Notes under the pieces: generated by a model
What the model was told of the DNA's origin: nothing
The model's input: the letters and a program-made list of their open reading frames with translations, nothing else
The model's database searches: none
Position numbers and translations under genes: made by a program
Shown: one piece after another, positions 33,154-41,794 of the stretch
Layout: each line of letters opens with the position of its first letter
How positions within the stretch are numbered: the stretch's first letter is position 1
Source of the DNA: Oceanobacillus indicireducens
GTDB taxonomy: Bacteria; Bacillota; Bacilli; Bacillales; Amphibacillaceae
NCBI RefSeq assembly: GCF_014647195.1
Contig: NZ_BMOS01000008.1
Coordinates: 95,702 to 143,284 of the forward strand
DNA: 47,583 nucleotides
Direction: 5' to 3'

Positions 33154-35331
33154 ATGAGTAAAACAGTAGTACTAGCTGAAAAACCTTCTGTCGGACGCGA
33201 TATCGCTCGTGTTCTGCAATGTAATAAAAAAGGGAATGGGTACCTTGAAGGACCCAATTATATTGTAACTTGGGCCCTCGGTCATTTAATTACGCTCGCC
33301 GATCCGGAAGTGTATGATGATAAATATAAAACATGGAAGCTAGATGATCTTCCAATGCTTCCACCCCATTTGAAATTAGTTGTAATTAAGAAAACTGGAA
33401 AACAGTTCCAATCCGTTAAAAGCCAGTTGAACCGGAAAGATGTGAAGGACATCGTTATTGCAACGGATGCTGGGCGCGAGGGTGAACTTGTTGCCCGCTG
33501 GATCATCGATAAAGCAAGAGTCAATAAACCAATTAAAAGATTATGGATTTCCTCTGTCACAGATAAAGCGATTCGTGACGGATTCAAGAAACTGCAGCCA
33601 GGTGATAAATATAAAAATCTTTACGCCTCCGCTGTTGCTCGCTCTGAAGCAGATTGGTATGTTGGCCTGAACGCAACCCGTGCTCTTACAACGAAATTCA
33701 ATGCTCAGCTATCCACAGGGCGGGTACAGACACCAACACTTGGCATGGTTGCTGCAAGGGAAAAAGAAATCAATGAATTTAAACCGAAAACCTACTACGG
33801 TCTGCAGGCGAAAGCTACTGGTGGAGTCACGTATACGTGGCGGGATGACAAAAATAATTCCCGTATTTTCCAAAAAGAAAAAGCAGACAAACTGTTCCAA
33901 TCCTTAAAAGGTGAAACACTGACGATTGAACGAATCGATAAGGCTGCCAAGAAAAAATATGCTCCGCAACTTTATGATTTAACCGAGTTGCAGCGAGACG
34001 CAAACCGACTATTCGGATTTTCTGGTAAACAAACCTTGTCAATTATGCAAAGCCTTTACGAGCGTCATAAAGTGTTAACCTACCCAAGAACCGATTCAAG
34101 AGTAATCTCAACGGATATTGTTCCAACATTGAGCGAGCGGCTCGAAGCATGTGGAATTGACCAATATGCCCGAGAGGCTCAGATGATTCTTAGAAAAGGG
34201 ATTAAAAAGCTCCCGAAGTCTGTCGTGGATAACTCGAAAGTAAGTGACCACCACGCCATAATCCCTACTGAAGAGCCGGTCTATTTGTCTAATCTTGATG
34301 CAAAAGAACGCCGCATTTATGATTTAGTCGTCAAACGTTTTTTAGCTGTCTTAATGGACCCTTATGAATATGAACAAACAACAATTCATGCAAGGATTTC
34401 CGGAGAAGCTTTTACAGCAAACGGGAGAATCATTAAAAACCAAGGCTGGAGAACACTTTACGATCGGAACTTTGATGAGGAAGATTTTGATAATCAATCC
34501 CTTCCAAATGTAAAACAAGGGGACACATTCACAAATTTCACCCTCAATCTAACGAACGGTGAAACAAAGCCACCGGAACGATTTACCGAAGGCGCCTTGT
34601 TACAAGCGATGGAAAATCCCGTCCGTTATATGGACGCAAATGAAAAACATCTTGCCGGCACGTTACAGAAATCAGGTGGGATCGGTACTGTCGCAACACG
34701 TGCGGATATTATCGATAAACTCTTTAACAGTGATTATACGGAATTAAGAGGTAAGCATATTTTCATTACGCCGAAAGGAAAACAATTGCTTGATCTCGCA
34801 CCGGAAGATTTACGCTCCCCTGCTCTAACCGCTGAATGGGAACAGAAGCTGAGTCTTATTGCTGACGGGAAGCTGAATAAAAATAAATTCATCGCAGAGA
34901 TCAAAGATTATACAAAAGAAATTATTCAGGAAATTAAAGCGAAGGATGCAACATTCAAACATGATAATATTACCGGAACGAAATGTCCGGATTGCGGTAA
35001 ATTAATGCTTGAAGTGAGGAACAGACATGGTCGCATGCTCGTCTGTCAAGATCGTTCCTGCGGACATAAGAAGAACATCGCAAAACGCACCAATGCCCGC
35101 TGCCCGAATTGCCATAAACGCTTAGAACTGCGCGGGGAAGGCGAAGGTCAAATCTTCACCTGTTCTTGTGGTCACCGGGAAAAACTTTCCACCTTCAACA
35201 AAAGAAAGCAACAAGAGAAAAAACATAATGTATCGAAACGAGATGTCAACAAATATCTTAAAAACCAGGACGACGGCTTTAAAAATAACGCCCTCGCTGA
35301 ACAACTCGCAAAGCTTAAAAATAAAAAATAG
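33154..35331 (+). CDS. topB: DNA topoisomerase III
   Basis: This 725-residue type IA topoisomerase relaxes negative supercoils and decatenates DNA. The N-terminal TOPRIM domain has VLAEKPSVGRDIARVL and the acidic DAGREGELVARWI. The active-site Tyr is in LTYPRTDSR at about residue 310. The C-terminus has a four-cysteine zinc ribbon (CPDCGKLMLEVRNRHGRML followed by VCQDRSCG) and a second cysteine cluster (CPNCHKRLEL, then CSCGH). Length matches B. subtilis TopB. GAAAGGA precedes the ATG. It is monocistronic, followed by a REP and a terminator. Confidence 0.96.
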   Translation: MSKTVVLAEKPSVGRDIARVLQCNKKGNGYLEGPNYIVTWALGHLITLADPEVYDDKYKTWKLDDLPMLPPHLKLVVIKKTGKQFQSVKSQLNRKDVKDIVIATDAGREGELVARWIIDKARVNKPIKRLWISSVTDKAIRDGFKKLQPGDKYKNLYASAVARSEADWYVGLNATRALTTKFNAQLSTGRVQTPTLGMVAAREKEINEFKPKTYYGLQAKATGGVTYTWRDDKNNSRIFQKEKADKLFQSLKGETLTIERIDKAAKKKYAPQLYDLTELQRDANRLFGFSGKQTLSIMQSLYERHKVLTYPRTDSRVISTDIVPTLSERLEACGIDQYAREAQMILRKGIKKLPKSVVDNSKVSDHHAIIPTEEPVYLSNLDAKERRIYDLVVKRFLAVLMDPYEYEQTTIHARISGEAFTANGRIIKNQGWRTLYDRNFDEEDFDNQSLPNVKQGDTFTNFTLNLTNGETKPPERFTEGALLQAMENPVRYMDANEKHLAGTLQKSGGIGTVATRADIIDKLFNSDYTELRGKHIFITPKGKQLLDLAPEDLRSPALTAEWEQKLSLIADGKLNKNKFIAEIKDYTKEIIQEIKAKDATFKHDNITGTKCPDCGKLMLEVRNRHGRMLVCQDRSCGHKKNIAKRTNARCPNCHKRLELRGEGEGQIFTCSCGHREKLSTFNKRKQQEKKHNVSKRDVNKYLKNQDDGFKNNALAEQLAKLKNKK

Positions 35332-35373
35332 CACAACTGGCACAACAGCGCAGCCCCCTGTCAAACTACAATC

Positions 35374-35400
35374 GGGACAAGGGGTCAGTGCATTTGTCCC
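35374..35400 (+). repeat. single REP element after topB
   Basis: A 27-base unit starts GGGACAAGGGGTCAGTGCAT and closes TTGTCCC, with one change (AGTG for AGAG). It lies between the topB stop and its terminator. Confidence 0.85.
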
Positions 35401-35411
35401 ACTTTACGAAG

Positions 35412-35450
35412 AAAACCCCGTATTGGACTCTGCCAATACGGGGTTTATTT
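35412..35450 (+). terminator. intrinsic terminator of topB
   Basis: AACCCCGTATTGG pairs with CCAATACGGGGTT around ACTCTG, and TTTATTT follows. Confidence 0.88.
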
Positions 35451-35459
35451 GAATAGCTA

Positions 35460-35617
35460 TTTATAACGCATTAACAGTCTGTAATACCCCTACATCTAAA
35501 TATGAGGAAAACCCAACATGTGAAGGTGGAGATAAACAGTCCGTAAATCCCTTCTGTTCAACTAACATTTTGTGGGGGGAGGTAAGGAAACCCCCACTAA
35601 ATGAAGTTTCACTTTAT
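35460..35617 (+). repeat. bcr1-like two-hairpin repeat, copy 4
   Basis: This 158-bp copy is bounded by TTTAT at 35460-35464 and 35613-35617. Both hairpins are intact, with small changes (ACAGTCTGTAAT, CATTTTGTGGGG/CCCCCACTAAATG). The last pair shows compensating changes against other copies. On the minus strand the terminal ATAAA contains the TAA stop of mrpG. Confidence 0.8.
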
Positions 35618-35973
35618 TCACTGGACTCCTGTAACTCATCTTTATATACTTCTTTTAAATCATCTTGCACTGTATTTTTCTCCATTGCAACACCACTTCG
35701 ATAAGCTGAACGATTAATCAGCAGAGCACCTAAAGGGGCTGTCATAAAGACGAATAATATCGCGAGTAAAATCTTAATATTAAAGATTCCTTTTGGAATG
35801 AAATAAACGAAGGTCGACAGCATAAGAAATATCATTCCAAATGTGGAGCTCTTGCCTGCAGCATGCACCCGACTATACACATCACGCAGCCGAATTACCC
35901 CAACTGCACTTAAAAAAGTGAAGAAAGCCCCTACCGCGAGAAATAAACTCGTAATGATTTCAATCGTCGTCAA
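35614..35973 (-). CDS. mrpG: Na+/H+ antiporter subunit MrpG
   Basis: This 119-residue protein has three membrane segments and is the seventh subunit of the Mrp antiporter complex. It shows the MnhG/PhaG pattern VGVIRLRDVYSRVHAAGKSS and FVFMTAPLGALLINRSAYRS, with a charged tail. The TTG at 35973 is preferred because AAAGGGGTG lies 6-8 bases upstream and the length then matches B. subtilis MrpG; a longer frame from 36021 would overlap mrpF by 62 bases. The stop TAA comes from the end of a bcr1-like repeat. Confidence 0.92.
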   Translation of the reverse strand: MTTIEIITSLFLAVGAFFTFLSAVGVIRLRDVYSRVHAAGKSSTFGMIFLMLSTFVYFIPKGIFNIKILLAILFVFMTAPLGALLINRSAYRSGVAMEKNTVQDDLKEVYKDELQESSE

Positions 35974-36235
35974 ATACAACACCCCTTTCAATAAACTTAG
36001 ACATGGCAACCGTTCCGACAAATGAAAGGATACTTAGCACAAGAGCGACGTCGGAATAAGCGATTGTATCTTGCAAAATCATAATAACCCCAATAAAACC
36101 AACTAACGTCACACCTAAAGCATCAAGCCCAACAATCCGGTCACTGACTGTTGGACCAATGAAGATCCTGATTAAAAAGATAAGTAACGAAATCACAATG
36201 ACGACAAGCGCGGTATATACAATAATTGTAAACAT
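35960..36235 (-). CDS. mrpF: Na+/H+ antiporter subunit MrpF
   Basis: This 91-residue protein with three membrane segments has the MnhF/PhaF motif RIFIGPTVSDRIVGLDALGV. It is a small structural subunit near MrpG in the hetero-oligomeric complex. Its start overlaps the mrpE stop (TAATG), and its end overlaps mrpG by 14 bases. Confidence 0.95.
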   Translation of the reverse strand: MFTIIVYTALVVIVISLLIFLIRIFIGPTVSDRIVGLDALGVTLVGFIGVIMILQDTIAYSDVALVLSILSFVGTVAMSKFIERGVVFDDD

Positions 36236-36717
36236 TACCTCATCACCTCCAAGATTGCCCGTTCAAAGCTATTATGAATATCTTTTCTCATCTCTTCCTT
36301 ATCCGGAACATCGATGGCATGAATGTAAATCGTCTTATTATCGGGAGAAAAGTCCATCGAAACCGTTCCCGGCGTAAGTGAGATTAATGCAGCAAGCAGC
36401 GTAATTTCTACCTCTGTATTGAGCTTTGTACGTACAGCGACAATTCCAGGCTGGTGATCCATCCGCGGATTCAGCACTACTTTCACCATATCGATATTTG
36501 CTTTAGCTAGTTCAACGACAAACAAAAAGAATAACTTTACCAGAGCCCAAATCCTCACCTTGCGTAAATCAAATTTCACGATGAGAAACTTCCTCATCAA
36601 GTAAAGGATTAGAATTCCAATCAAATAGCCGAAAACAAAGGTCGCTGGTGTGAAACTGCTTTGTAAGAACATCCATAGCACTGCGATTAATATATTGAGT
36701 AAAATTTGTAATGCCAT
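36235..36717 (-). CDS. mrpE: Na+/H+ antiporter subunit MrpE
   Basis: This 160-residue subunit has two to three N-terminal membrane segments and a cytoplasmic domain. It carries the MnhE pattern (NPRMDHQPGIVAVRTKLNTE and LISLTPGTVSMDF). It is needed for assembly or activity of the Mrp complex. It lies 5 bases after mrpD and overlaps mrpF. Confidence 0.95.
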   Translation of the reverse strand: MALQILLNILIAVLWMFLQSSFTPATFVFGYLIGILILYLMRKFLIVKFDLRKVRIWALVKLFFLFVVELAKANIDMVKVVLNPRMDHQPGIVAVRTKLNTEVEITLLAALISLTPGTVSMDFSPDNKTIYIHAIDVPDKEEMRKDIHNSFERAILEVMR

Positions 36718-36722
36718 ATTAC

Positions 36723-38207
36723 CTACTCCTTCAGTACAGAGTCAACATAGATTTGTGGATCCATAATTTGCTCTGCTACCTCTAATGAATATTGGAACAT
36801 CGGCTCCGCAGCTAACCCAAGGATAATTGTTAACGCAACAAGTGGCGCGATTGGTGCAAGTAATTTACCAATCTTGATATTCGCTTGCTCCTCGGTATGT
36901 TTCTGTTTACCCCAAAACACGTAACTAAAGATTTTCATCATCGAGAAAAGGGTTAGCAATCCAACTAATAAAGCTACTCCGGCAATGACATACTGTCCTT
37001 CCTGGAAACCAGCAAGTATGATCGGAAATTTACTAAAGAACCCACTAAACGGCGGGATCCCAGCAAGCGAAATGGCAGTGATAAAGAAGAGCCATGCGAG
37101 CCATGGATGGGTTTTTAGCAATCCACCCATTTGCTTTAAGTCACTTACGCCAGTTACACGCTTCGTCGCTCCTTCAAACAAGAAGAGTGCTGTTTTAACA
37201 ATCATATGGTGTGCTATGTAATAAATCGCTCCCGCAACAGCAAGCGGAGTAAAAATCCCAAGCCCCATAACCATATAACCAACCTGGCTGATAATGTGGT
37301 ACGAAAGGATTCGCTTGAAATCAAACTGTGAAACCGCACCAAGTACTCCGAGCAGCATCGTAAACCCAGCCGCAATTGTAATGATGGTCTTATGAGTGTA
37401 GCCAGCATCATGGTAAAAGATCAACGTAAACACACGAATGATAGCATAGATTCCGACTTTTGTTAAAAGGCCACCGAATAAAGCGGCAATTGCAGCAGGT
37501 GGACCGAAGTATGATTTCGGTAACCAGAAATAAAGTGGGAACAAGGCTCCCTTCGTTGCAAATACGATAAAGAGCATCATCGCAATCGTATTGACGACCC
37601 CTGTTTGTTCAAGCTCAGCAACCCGTTCCGAGAGATGTGCCATATTAAGCGTTCCTGTCACCGAATAAAGCCAAGCAACTGCAACCACAAATAACGCTGA
37701 AGTAAATACATTAATAATGACGTATTTGAATGACTCACGGAGCTGGTATTTCGTACCGCCGTGGACAATCAGTCCGTAAGATGCAAGTAACAATACTTCG
37801 AAAAAGACAAATAGGTTAAAAATATCTCCAGTTAAAAATGCCCCGTTTACTCCAACAAGCAGGAAAAAGTAAAATGGATAAAAATAAAATCTTTCTCTTT
37901 TTGGTGTAATTGTTTTAAAAGCAAAGAATAAACAAGCTATAGCAAGAATAGCCGTAAGTAATAGCATGAGGGTCGCAAACATATCCGCGACAAGCACGAT
38001 TCCAAATGGCGCTGGCCAATCCCCTGCTTCCAGTACAATAATACCATCCATATAAACAAGAACCGCTAAATAAATAGCGAAAAGAAGTAAGATGATCGAT
38101 GTCAACCCACTAATTACACGTTGGAGCTTGTGATGCTTAGCAAATATGATTAGTAAAGCCCCGACAATGAACGGAATAATGATCGGGAGTATGATTATGT
38201 TATTCAT
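36723..38207 (-). CDS. mrpD: Na+/H+ antiporter subunit MrpD
   Basis: This 494-residue subunit has about 14 membrane segments and is homologous to NuoL/M/N of complex I. Conserved parts include FFEVLLLASYGLIVHGG with a key Glu, the channel lysine region FATKGALFPLYFWLPKSY, and SQFDFKRILSYHIISQVGYM. It carries one of the proton pathways. Its start overlaps mrpC by 8 bases. Confidence 0.96.
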   Translation of the reverse strand: MNNIIILPIIIPFIVGALLIIFAKHHKLQRVISGLTSIILLLFAIYLAVLVYMDGIIVLEAGDWPAPFGIVLVADMFATLMLLLTAILAIACLFFAFKTITPKRERFYFYPFYFFLLVGVNGAFLTGDIFNLFVFFEVLLLASYGLIVHGGTKYQLRESFKYVIINVFTSALFVVAVAWLYSVTGTLNMAHLSERVAELEQTGVVNTIAMMLFIVFATKGALFPLYFWLPKSYFGPPAAIAALFGGLLTKVGIYAIIRVFTLIFYHDAGYTHKTIITIAAGFTMLLGVLGAVSQFDFKRILSYHIISQVGYMVMGLGIFTPLAVAGAIYYIAHHMIVKTALFLFEGATKRVTGVSDLKQMGGLLKTHPWLAWLFFITAISLAGIPPFSGFFSKFPIILAGFQEGQYVIAGVALLVGLLTLFSMMKIFSYVFWGKQKHTEEQANIKIGKLLAPIAPLVALTIILGLAAEPMFQYSLEVAEQIMDPQIYVDSVLKE

Positions 38208-38538
38208 CAGCAGAACCCCTTAATTGATCTAAATCTTCAGTGTTATGTTCTTTATATGTCCGGTATCCCATCACAAGCAACATCGAAGTCACTCCAAATG
38301 CGATAACAATCGCTGTTAACACAAGCGCTTGCGGCAGGGGATCTGTGAAGTTTTCCTCCCCTATATTTAAAAGCGGCGGTGCACCCCGTTGCAATTCAGA
38401 CATCGTAATTAAAAGCAGATGCACGCCATGTGAAATGGTCAATGTACCAAGGATAACCCGGATTAAATTTCTCGATAACAATAAATACACACTTATTGCA
38501 AAAACAATCCCAATAACAATTGACATGACGATTTCCAT
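38200..38538 (-). CDS. mrpC: Na+/H+ antiporter subunit MrpC
   Basis: This 112-residue protein with three membrane segments is homologous to NuoK. It has LSRNLIRVILGTLTISHGVH and the DPLPQALVLTAIVIAFGVTS motif. Its ATG overlaps the mrpB stop (TAATG), and it overlaps mrpD downstream. Confidence 0.95.
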   Translation of the reverse strand: MEIVMSIVIGIVFAISVYLLLSRNLIRVILGTLTISHGVHLLLITMSELQRGAPPLLNIGEENFTDPLPQALVLTAIVIAFGVTSMLLVMGYRTYKEHNTEDLDQLRGSADE

Positions 38539-38972
38539 TATTCATCATCCCCCGCAATCACTAAAATAATTGACATCGCAGCTCCAACAACCACAAGATA
38601 TACTCCCAGATCAAAGGATAATGCAGTTGTCAGTTCCACGTCACCGAAGAATGGAATAGGAAAATAATCGAAGAACTGAGTTAGAAATGGATAATCAAAT
38701 AACATACTTGCAATACCAGTTCCTACTCCAAATAACAAACCAATCCCAATAAGAACCGTGAAATCAAATGGAATTACTTTTTTCATGATTTTTTTATCAA
38801 AGGCAAGATATAAGATTAAAAACGCACTTGCCGTCATTAAACCACCAATAAAGCCTCCACCCGGGGAATTATGCCCTGCAAAAAAAAGATAAAAAGAAAA
38901 AGCAAAGACGATAATGGTAATATATCGCATGGCCGTTTGGAGCATCATATTGTTTGCCGGGCTTTTTCTCAT
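38538..38972 (-). CDS. mrpB: Na+/H+ antiporter subunit MrpB
   Basis: This 144-residue protein with four membrane segments has the MnhB hallmark LFFAGHNSPGGGFIGGLMTA and the C-terminal LSFDLGVYLVVVGAAMSIIL. It overlaps mrpA by 4 bases and abuts mrpC. MrpA and MrpB together resemble parts of NuoL and NuoJ. Confidence 0.95.
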   Translation of the reverse strand: MRKSPANNMMLQTAMRYITIIVFAFSFYLFFAGHNSPGGGFIGGLMTASAFLILYLAFDKKIMKKVIPFDFTVLIGIGLLFGVGTGIASMLFDYPFLTQFFDYFPIPFFGDVELTTALSFDLGVYLVVVGAAMSIILVIAGDDE

Positions 38973-41386
38973 ACGTCTTCACCTTCCTTTAGTCTAAGTT
39001 TAATAAATGAAATAACCCCTAATGCGGCAATGGCGAGCACAAGAATCTCAAGCATTGTATCCAGTCCACGGAAGTCAACAAGTATAACGTTAACAATGTT
39101 GTAACCACCCGCAAGTGCTTTCGAGTTTTCAATAAAGTATTCTCGAATCGACGAAAACCCTGTTTCACTACCAAATGCAAAGGCACTAATGGATACTAAG
39201 GTCATCATTACGCCAACCGATACCGACACAATTAAATTAACGATTTTCGTAGATGGCTTTATCTTATCTTTCTTCAATTTAGGTAAATGAACAAAGACGA
39301 GCATGAATAAAATAACGGACACCGTTTCAATCAGCAATTGGGTGAGTGCCAGGTCAGGTGCACGGAAAATCGTGAACATGATGGCGACAAGATAACCGGC
39401 TGCACCTGTTACAATGATTGCCGTCATCCGATTATTGATGAACGGTACAGCGACAATCGATGCAACAAAAGCAATGAGGACAAGCCACATATACGGTTCG
39501 ATTGGTGATAAATTATCCGTACTCAACATAAATCCATCGTATTTGAACATCGTATAAAAAATGAGCAACACCATAAAAACGCACATATAAACAAAATAAT
39601 CACGTAATCTACCTGTTATTTGCGCTCTTGTAATCACTTGTGAACCTTTAATCAGACCATCATACCCTTGGTCATAGACATAGTTGAAAATATCTTGCTC
39701 CGATCGGTAAAAACCCAATTTAGACCACCGATTCATTGTACGGTACAGTAGAATGCCGATCAGAAACACACCGAGCGTCATCCACAGTTCCAAATTAAAT
39801 CCATGCCAATGCGTGATGTTTACTTCAAATCGTTCCCCGACAGATAATATTCCCGGCAAGATTGATTGCATGGCAGGATCAATAATGGAATAAGCCAAGA
39901 TATTTGGGAATAACCCGAATACAATAACGAGTGTAATTAAAATAATTGGGCTGATCAGCATGCCAAATGGTGCTTCACGTACTTTACTGACATTGAGCTT
40001 TTCCAATTGGAGCTTGCCACGAAATGTTTTGAAAAATATAATAGCACAATAAAGAAACGTGAAAATACTTGCAATCCAAGCAATTATTGGGAGAAACATC
40101 CCCCACGTATCCAAGTTGAAAATTCCATATTGGGAAGCCTGAACCATTCCTGTAAAGAACAATTCTTTTGACAAGAAACCGTTTAGTGGAGGAATTCCTG
40201 CCATCGCTGCAAGACCAAACAAGGAAATTGTTGCCGTAATCGGCATGAAGGTCATCAACCCACCGAGTTTACGTATGTCTCTCGTTCCCGTTTGATGATC
40301 AACAATTCCTGCTGCCATAAATAAACTTCCTTTAAAGGTTGCATGGTTTATTAAATGAAATACCGCAGCAAGGATTGCTGTCGTATAAAGCAGATTATCA
40401 CCATCGTTAAAGTAATAAGCAGCCGAACCAGCACCAAGCAGACTCATAATCATTCCAAGCTGACTGACTGTGGAAAATGCCAAAATTGATTTCAAGTCTT
40501 TTTGCCGTACTGCTTGTAAAGAACCCCAAATCAATGTAGTAAGCCCTGCCAGTGTAATGATCCAGAACCATGCTGCGCCACCACCAAAAATAGGAGTTAC
40601 ACGAGCAACGAGATAGATTCCCGCTTTAACCATTGTAGCGGAGTGCAAGTATGCACTGACTGGAGTTGGTGCCTCCATAGCATCAGGCAACCAGATGTGG
40701 AATGGAAACTGGGCTGATTTTGTAAACGCGCCAAGCAACACTAAGAGCATTGCTGGAATAAATAAGGAGCTTGCCGTGACAAGATCCACATTCGCGATAA
40801 TTTCCCTAATACTGAACGTCCCGGTCATTACATAAATGAGCGAGAATCCACCAAGCATGCTTAAGCCGCCGAAAACAGTAATGAACATCGACTTTTGTGC
40901 TCCGTATATAGATTTCTCACGGTGGAACCAATAACTGATCAGAAGTGCGGAAGAGATACTCGTAGCTTCCCAGAATACATAAAGAACGATCAGGTTATCG
41001 GATAAGACGACCCCTAGCATCGCCCCCATAAATAAGAGAAGATAAACATAAAAGTTATTCAATCTCTCCTTCTTATCCGCTAAGTAATAAATCGAATATA
41101 AAACGACCAATACCCCAATTCCAGTTATCAATAAGGCAAATAAGAGACTTAAACCATCCACATATAAGTCAATGTTTATCCCAAGTGAAGGCACCCAGGG
41201 AACATATTCCATAACTGTTCCCCCGTCCCTTGTCACCGGCAGATAGTTAAGATAGTAAATAAATAGTACGAGCGGTAGGATAAGGACGAACCAACCTGTA
41301 TGTATTTTTCGGAAATACTTATATAACAATGGAATAAATATTGCTAACAAAAAGGGAGAAATAGTAGCCCAATGTAAGAGTGTCAA
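38969..41386 (-). CDS. mrpA: Na+/H+ antiporter subunit MrpA
   Basis: This 805-residue largest subunit has about 20 membrane segments. The N-terminal NuoL-like part includes VLYVFWEATSISSALLISYW, the channel lysine region GAFTKSAQFPFHIWLPDAME and HSATMVKAGIYLVARVTPIF. The C-terminal MrpA-specific domain has APDLALTQLLIETVSVILFM. The complex exchanges Na+ for H+ and supports alkali and salt tolerance. The start is a TTG with AAAGGAGG 7 bases upstream. It heads the full mrpABCDEFG operon in canonical order, with every junction overlapping or nearly so. Confidence 0.96.
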   Translation of the reverse strand: MTLLHWATISPFLLAIFIPLLYKYFRKIHTGWFVLILPLVLFIYYLNYLPVTRDGGTVMEYVPWVPSLGINIDLYVDGLSLLFALLITGIGVLVVLYSIYYLADKKERLNNFYVYLLLFMGAMLGVVLSDNLIVLYVFWEATSISSALLISYWFHREKSIYGAQKSMFITVFGGLSMLGGFSLIYVMTGTFSIREIIANVDLVTASSLFIPAMLLVLLGAFTKSAQFPFHIWLPDAMEAPTPVSAYLHSATMVKAGIYLVARVTPIFGGGAAWFWIITLAGLTTLIWGSLQAVRQKDLKSILAFSTVSQLGMIMSLLGAGSAAYYFNDGDNLLYTTAILAAVFHLINHATFKGSLFMAAGIVDHQTGTRDIRKLGGLMTFMPITATISLFGLAAMAGIPPLNGFLSKELFFTGMVQASQYGIFNLDTWGMFLPIIAWIASIFTFLYCAIIFFKTFRGKLQLEKLNVSKVREAPFGMLISPIILITLVIVFGLFPNILAYSIIDPAMQSILPGILSVGERFEVNITHWHGFNLELWMTLGVFLIGILLYRTMNRWSKLGFYRSEQDIFNYVYDQGYDGLIKGSQVITRAQITGRLRDYFVYMCVFMVLLIFYTMFKYDGFMLSTDNLSPIEPYMWLVLIAFVASIVAVPFINNRMTAIIVTGAAGYLVAIMFTIFRAPDLALTQLLIETVSVILFMLVFVHLPKLKKDKIKPSTKIVNLIVSVSVGVMMTLVSISAFAFGSETGFSSIREYFIENSKALAGGYNIVNVILVDFRGLDTMLEILVLAIAALGVISFIKLRLKEGEDV

Positions 41387-41784
41387 ATAAATTCCTCCTT
41401 TTCTTCTACAGAGTTTTAATAAATTTTCATTCAGACACCGTATTCTAGTAATTCTAAGATATCATACTACTCATTTGAAAACGTACCCTTTATTACGCTC
41501 CCACATACTATTATCTCTACTCCCCCTTTCACCTATACCGAATAAAAAAAGAGTCTGGAAAAAGGCATAATTCGCCCTTTGTTGACAGACTCCTCCATGG
41601 TGGTGCACTTATCTACTTTTTGATTACTAATAGTTTAACTTAATTCACCAAAAAAATAAAGGTTGAACCGTTTATTTATTCGTAAAACTTATCTTTATAC
41701 TGAAATATAATCTATCTCTACGTTATGTGTGTTTCCTTTATCTTCCTACACCGCGGTCCAGTTCAGACGCTCCTAAACGCGTGC
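41387..41784. other. intergenic region between mrpA and arcC
   Basis: Upstream of mrpA lies about 150 bases of AT-rich leader in which I could not fix a promoter. It is followed by the arcC terminator (41544-41592), an AT-rich stretch with nothing recognisable (41593-41721), and a truncated hairpin repeat that reaches the arcC stop. No gene is seen. Confidence 0.5.
41544..41592 (-). terminator. intrinsic terminator downstream of arcC
   Basis: On the minus strand GAGTCTG pairs with CAGACTC, with an inner stem AAAGGGC/GCCTTT, and TTTTTTT follows. It lies about 190 bases past the arcC stop, beyond the repeat remnant. Confidence 0.7.
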
Positions 41785-41794
41785 TTACGCTTTT
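41722..41794 (-). repeat. truncated copy of the large hairpin repeat at the arcC 3' end
   Basis: About 73 bp match the right half of the element at 32291-32431: TGTGTTTCCTTTATCT, a CCAGTT block and CTAAACGCGTGCTTACGCTT. The left half is missing. The arcC stop codon TAA lies inside it, within AAAAGCGTAAGCACG. Confidence 0.6.
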
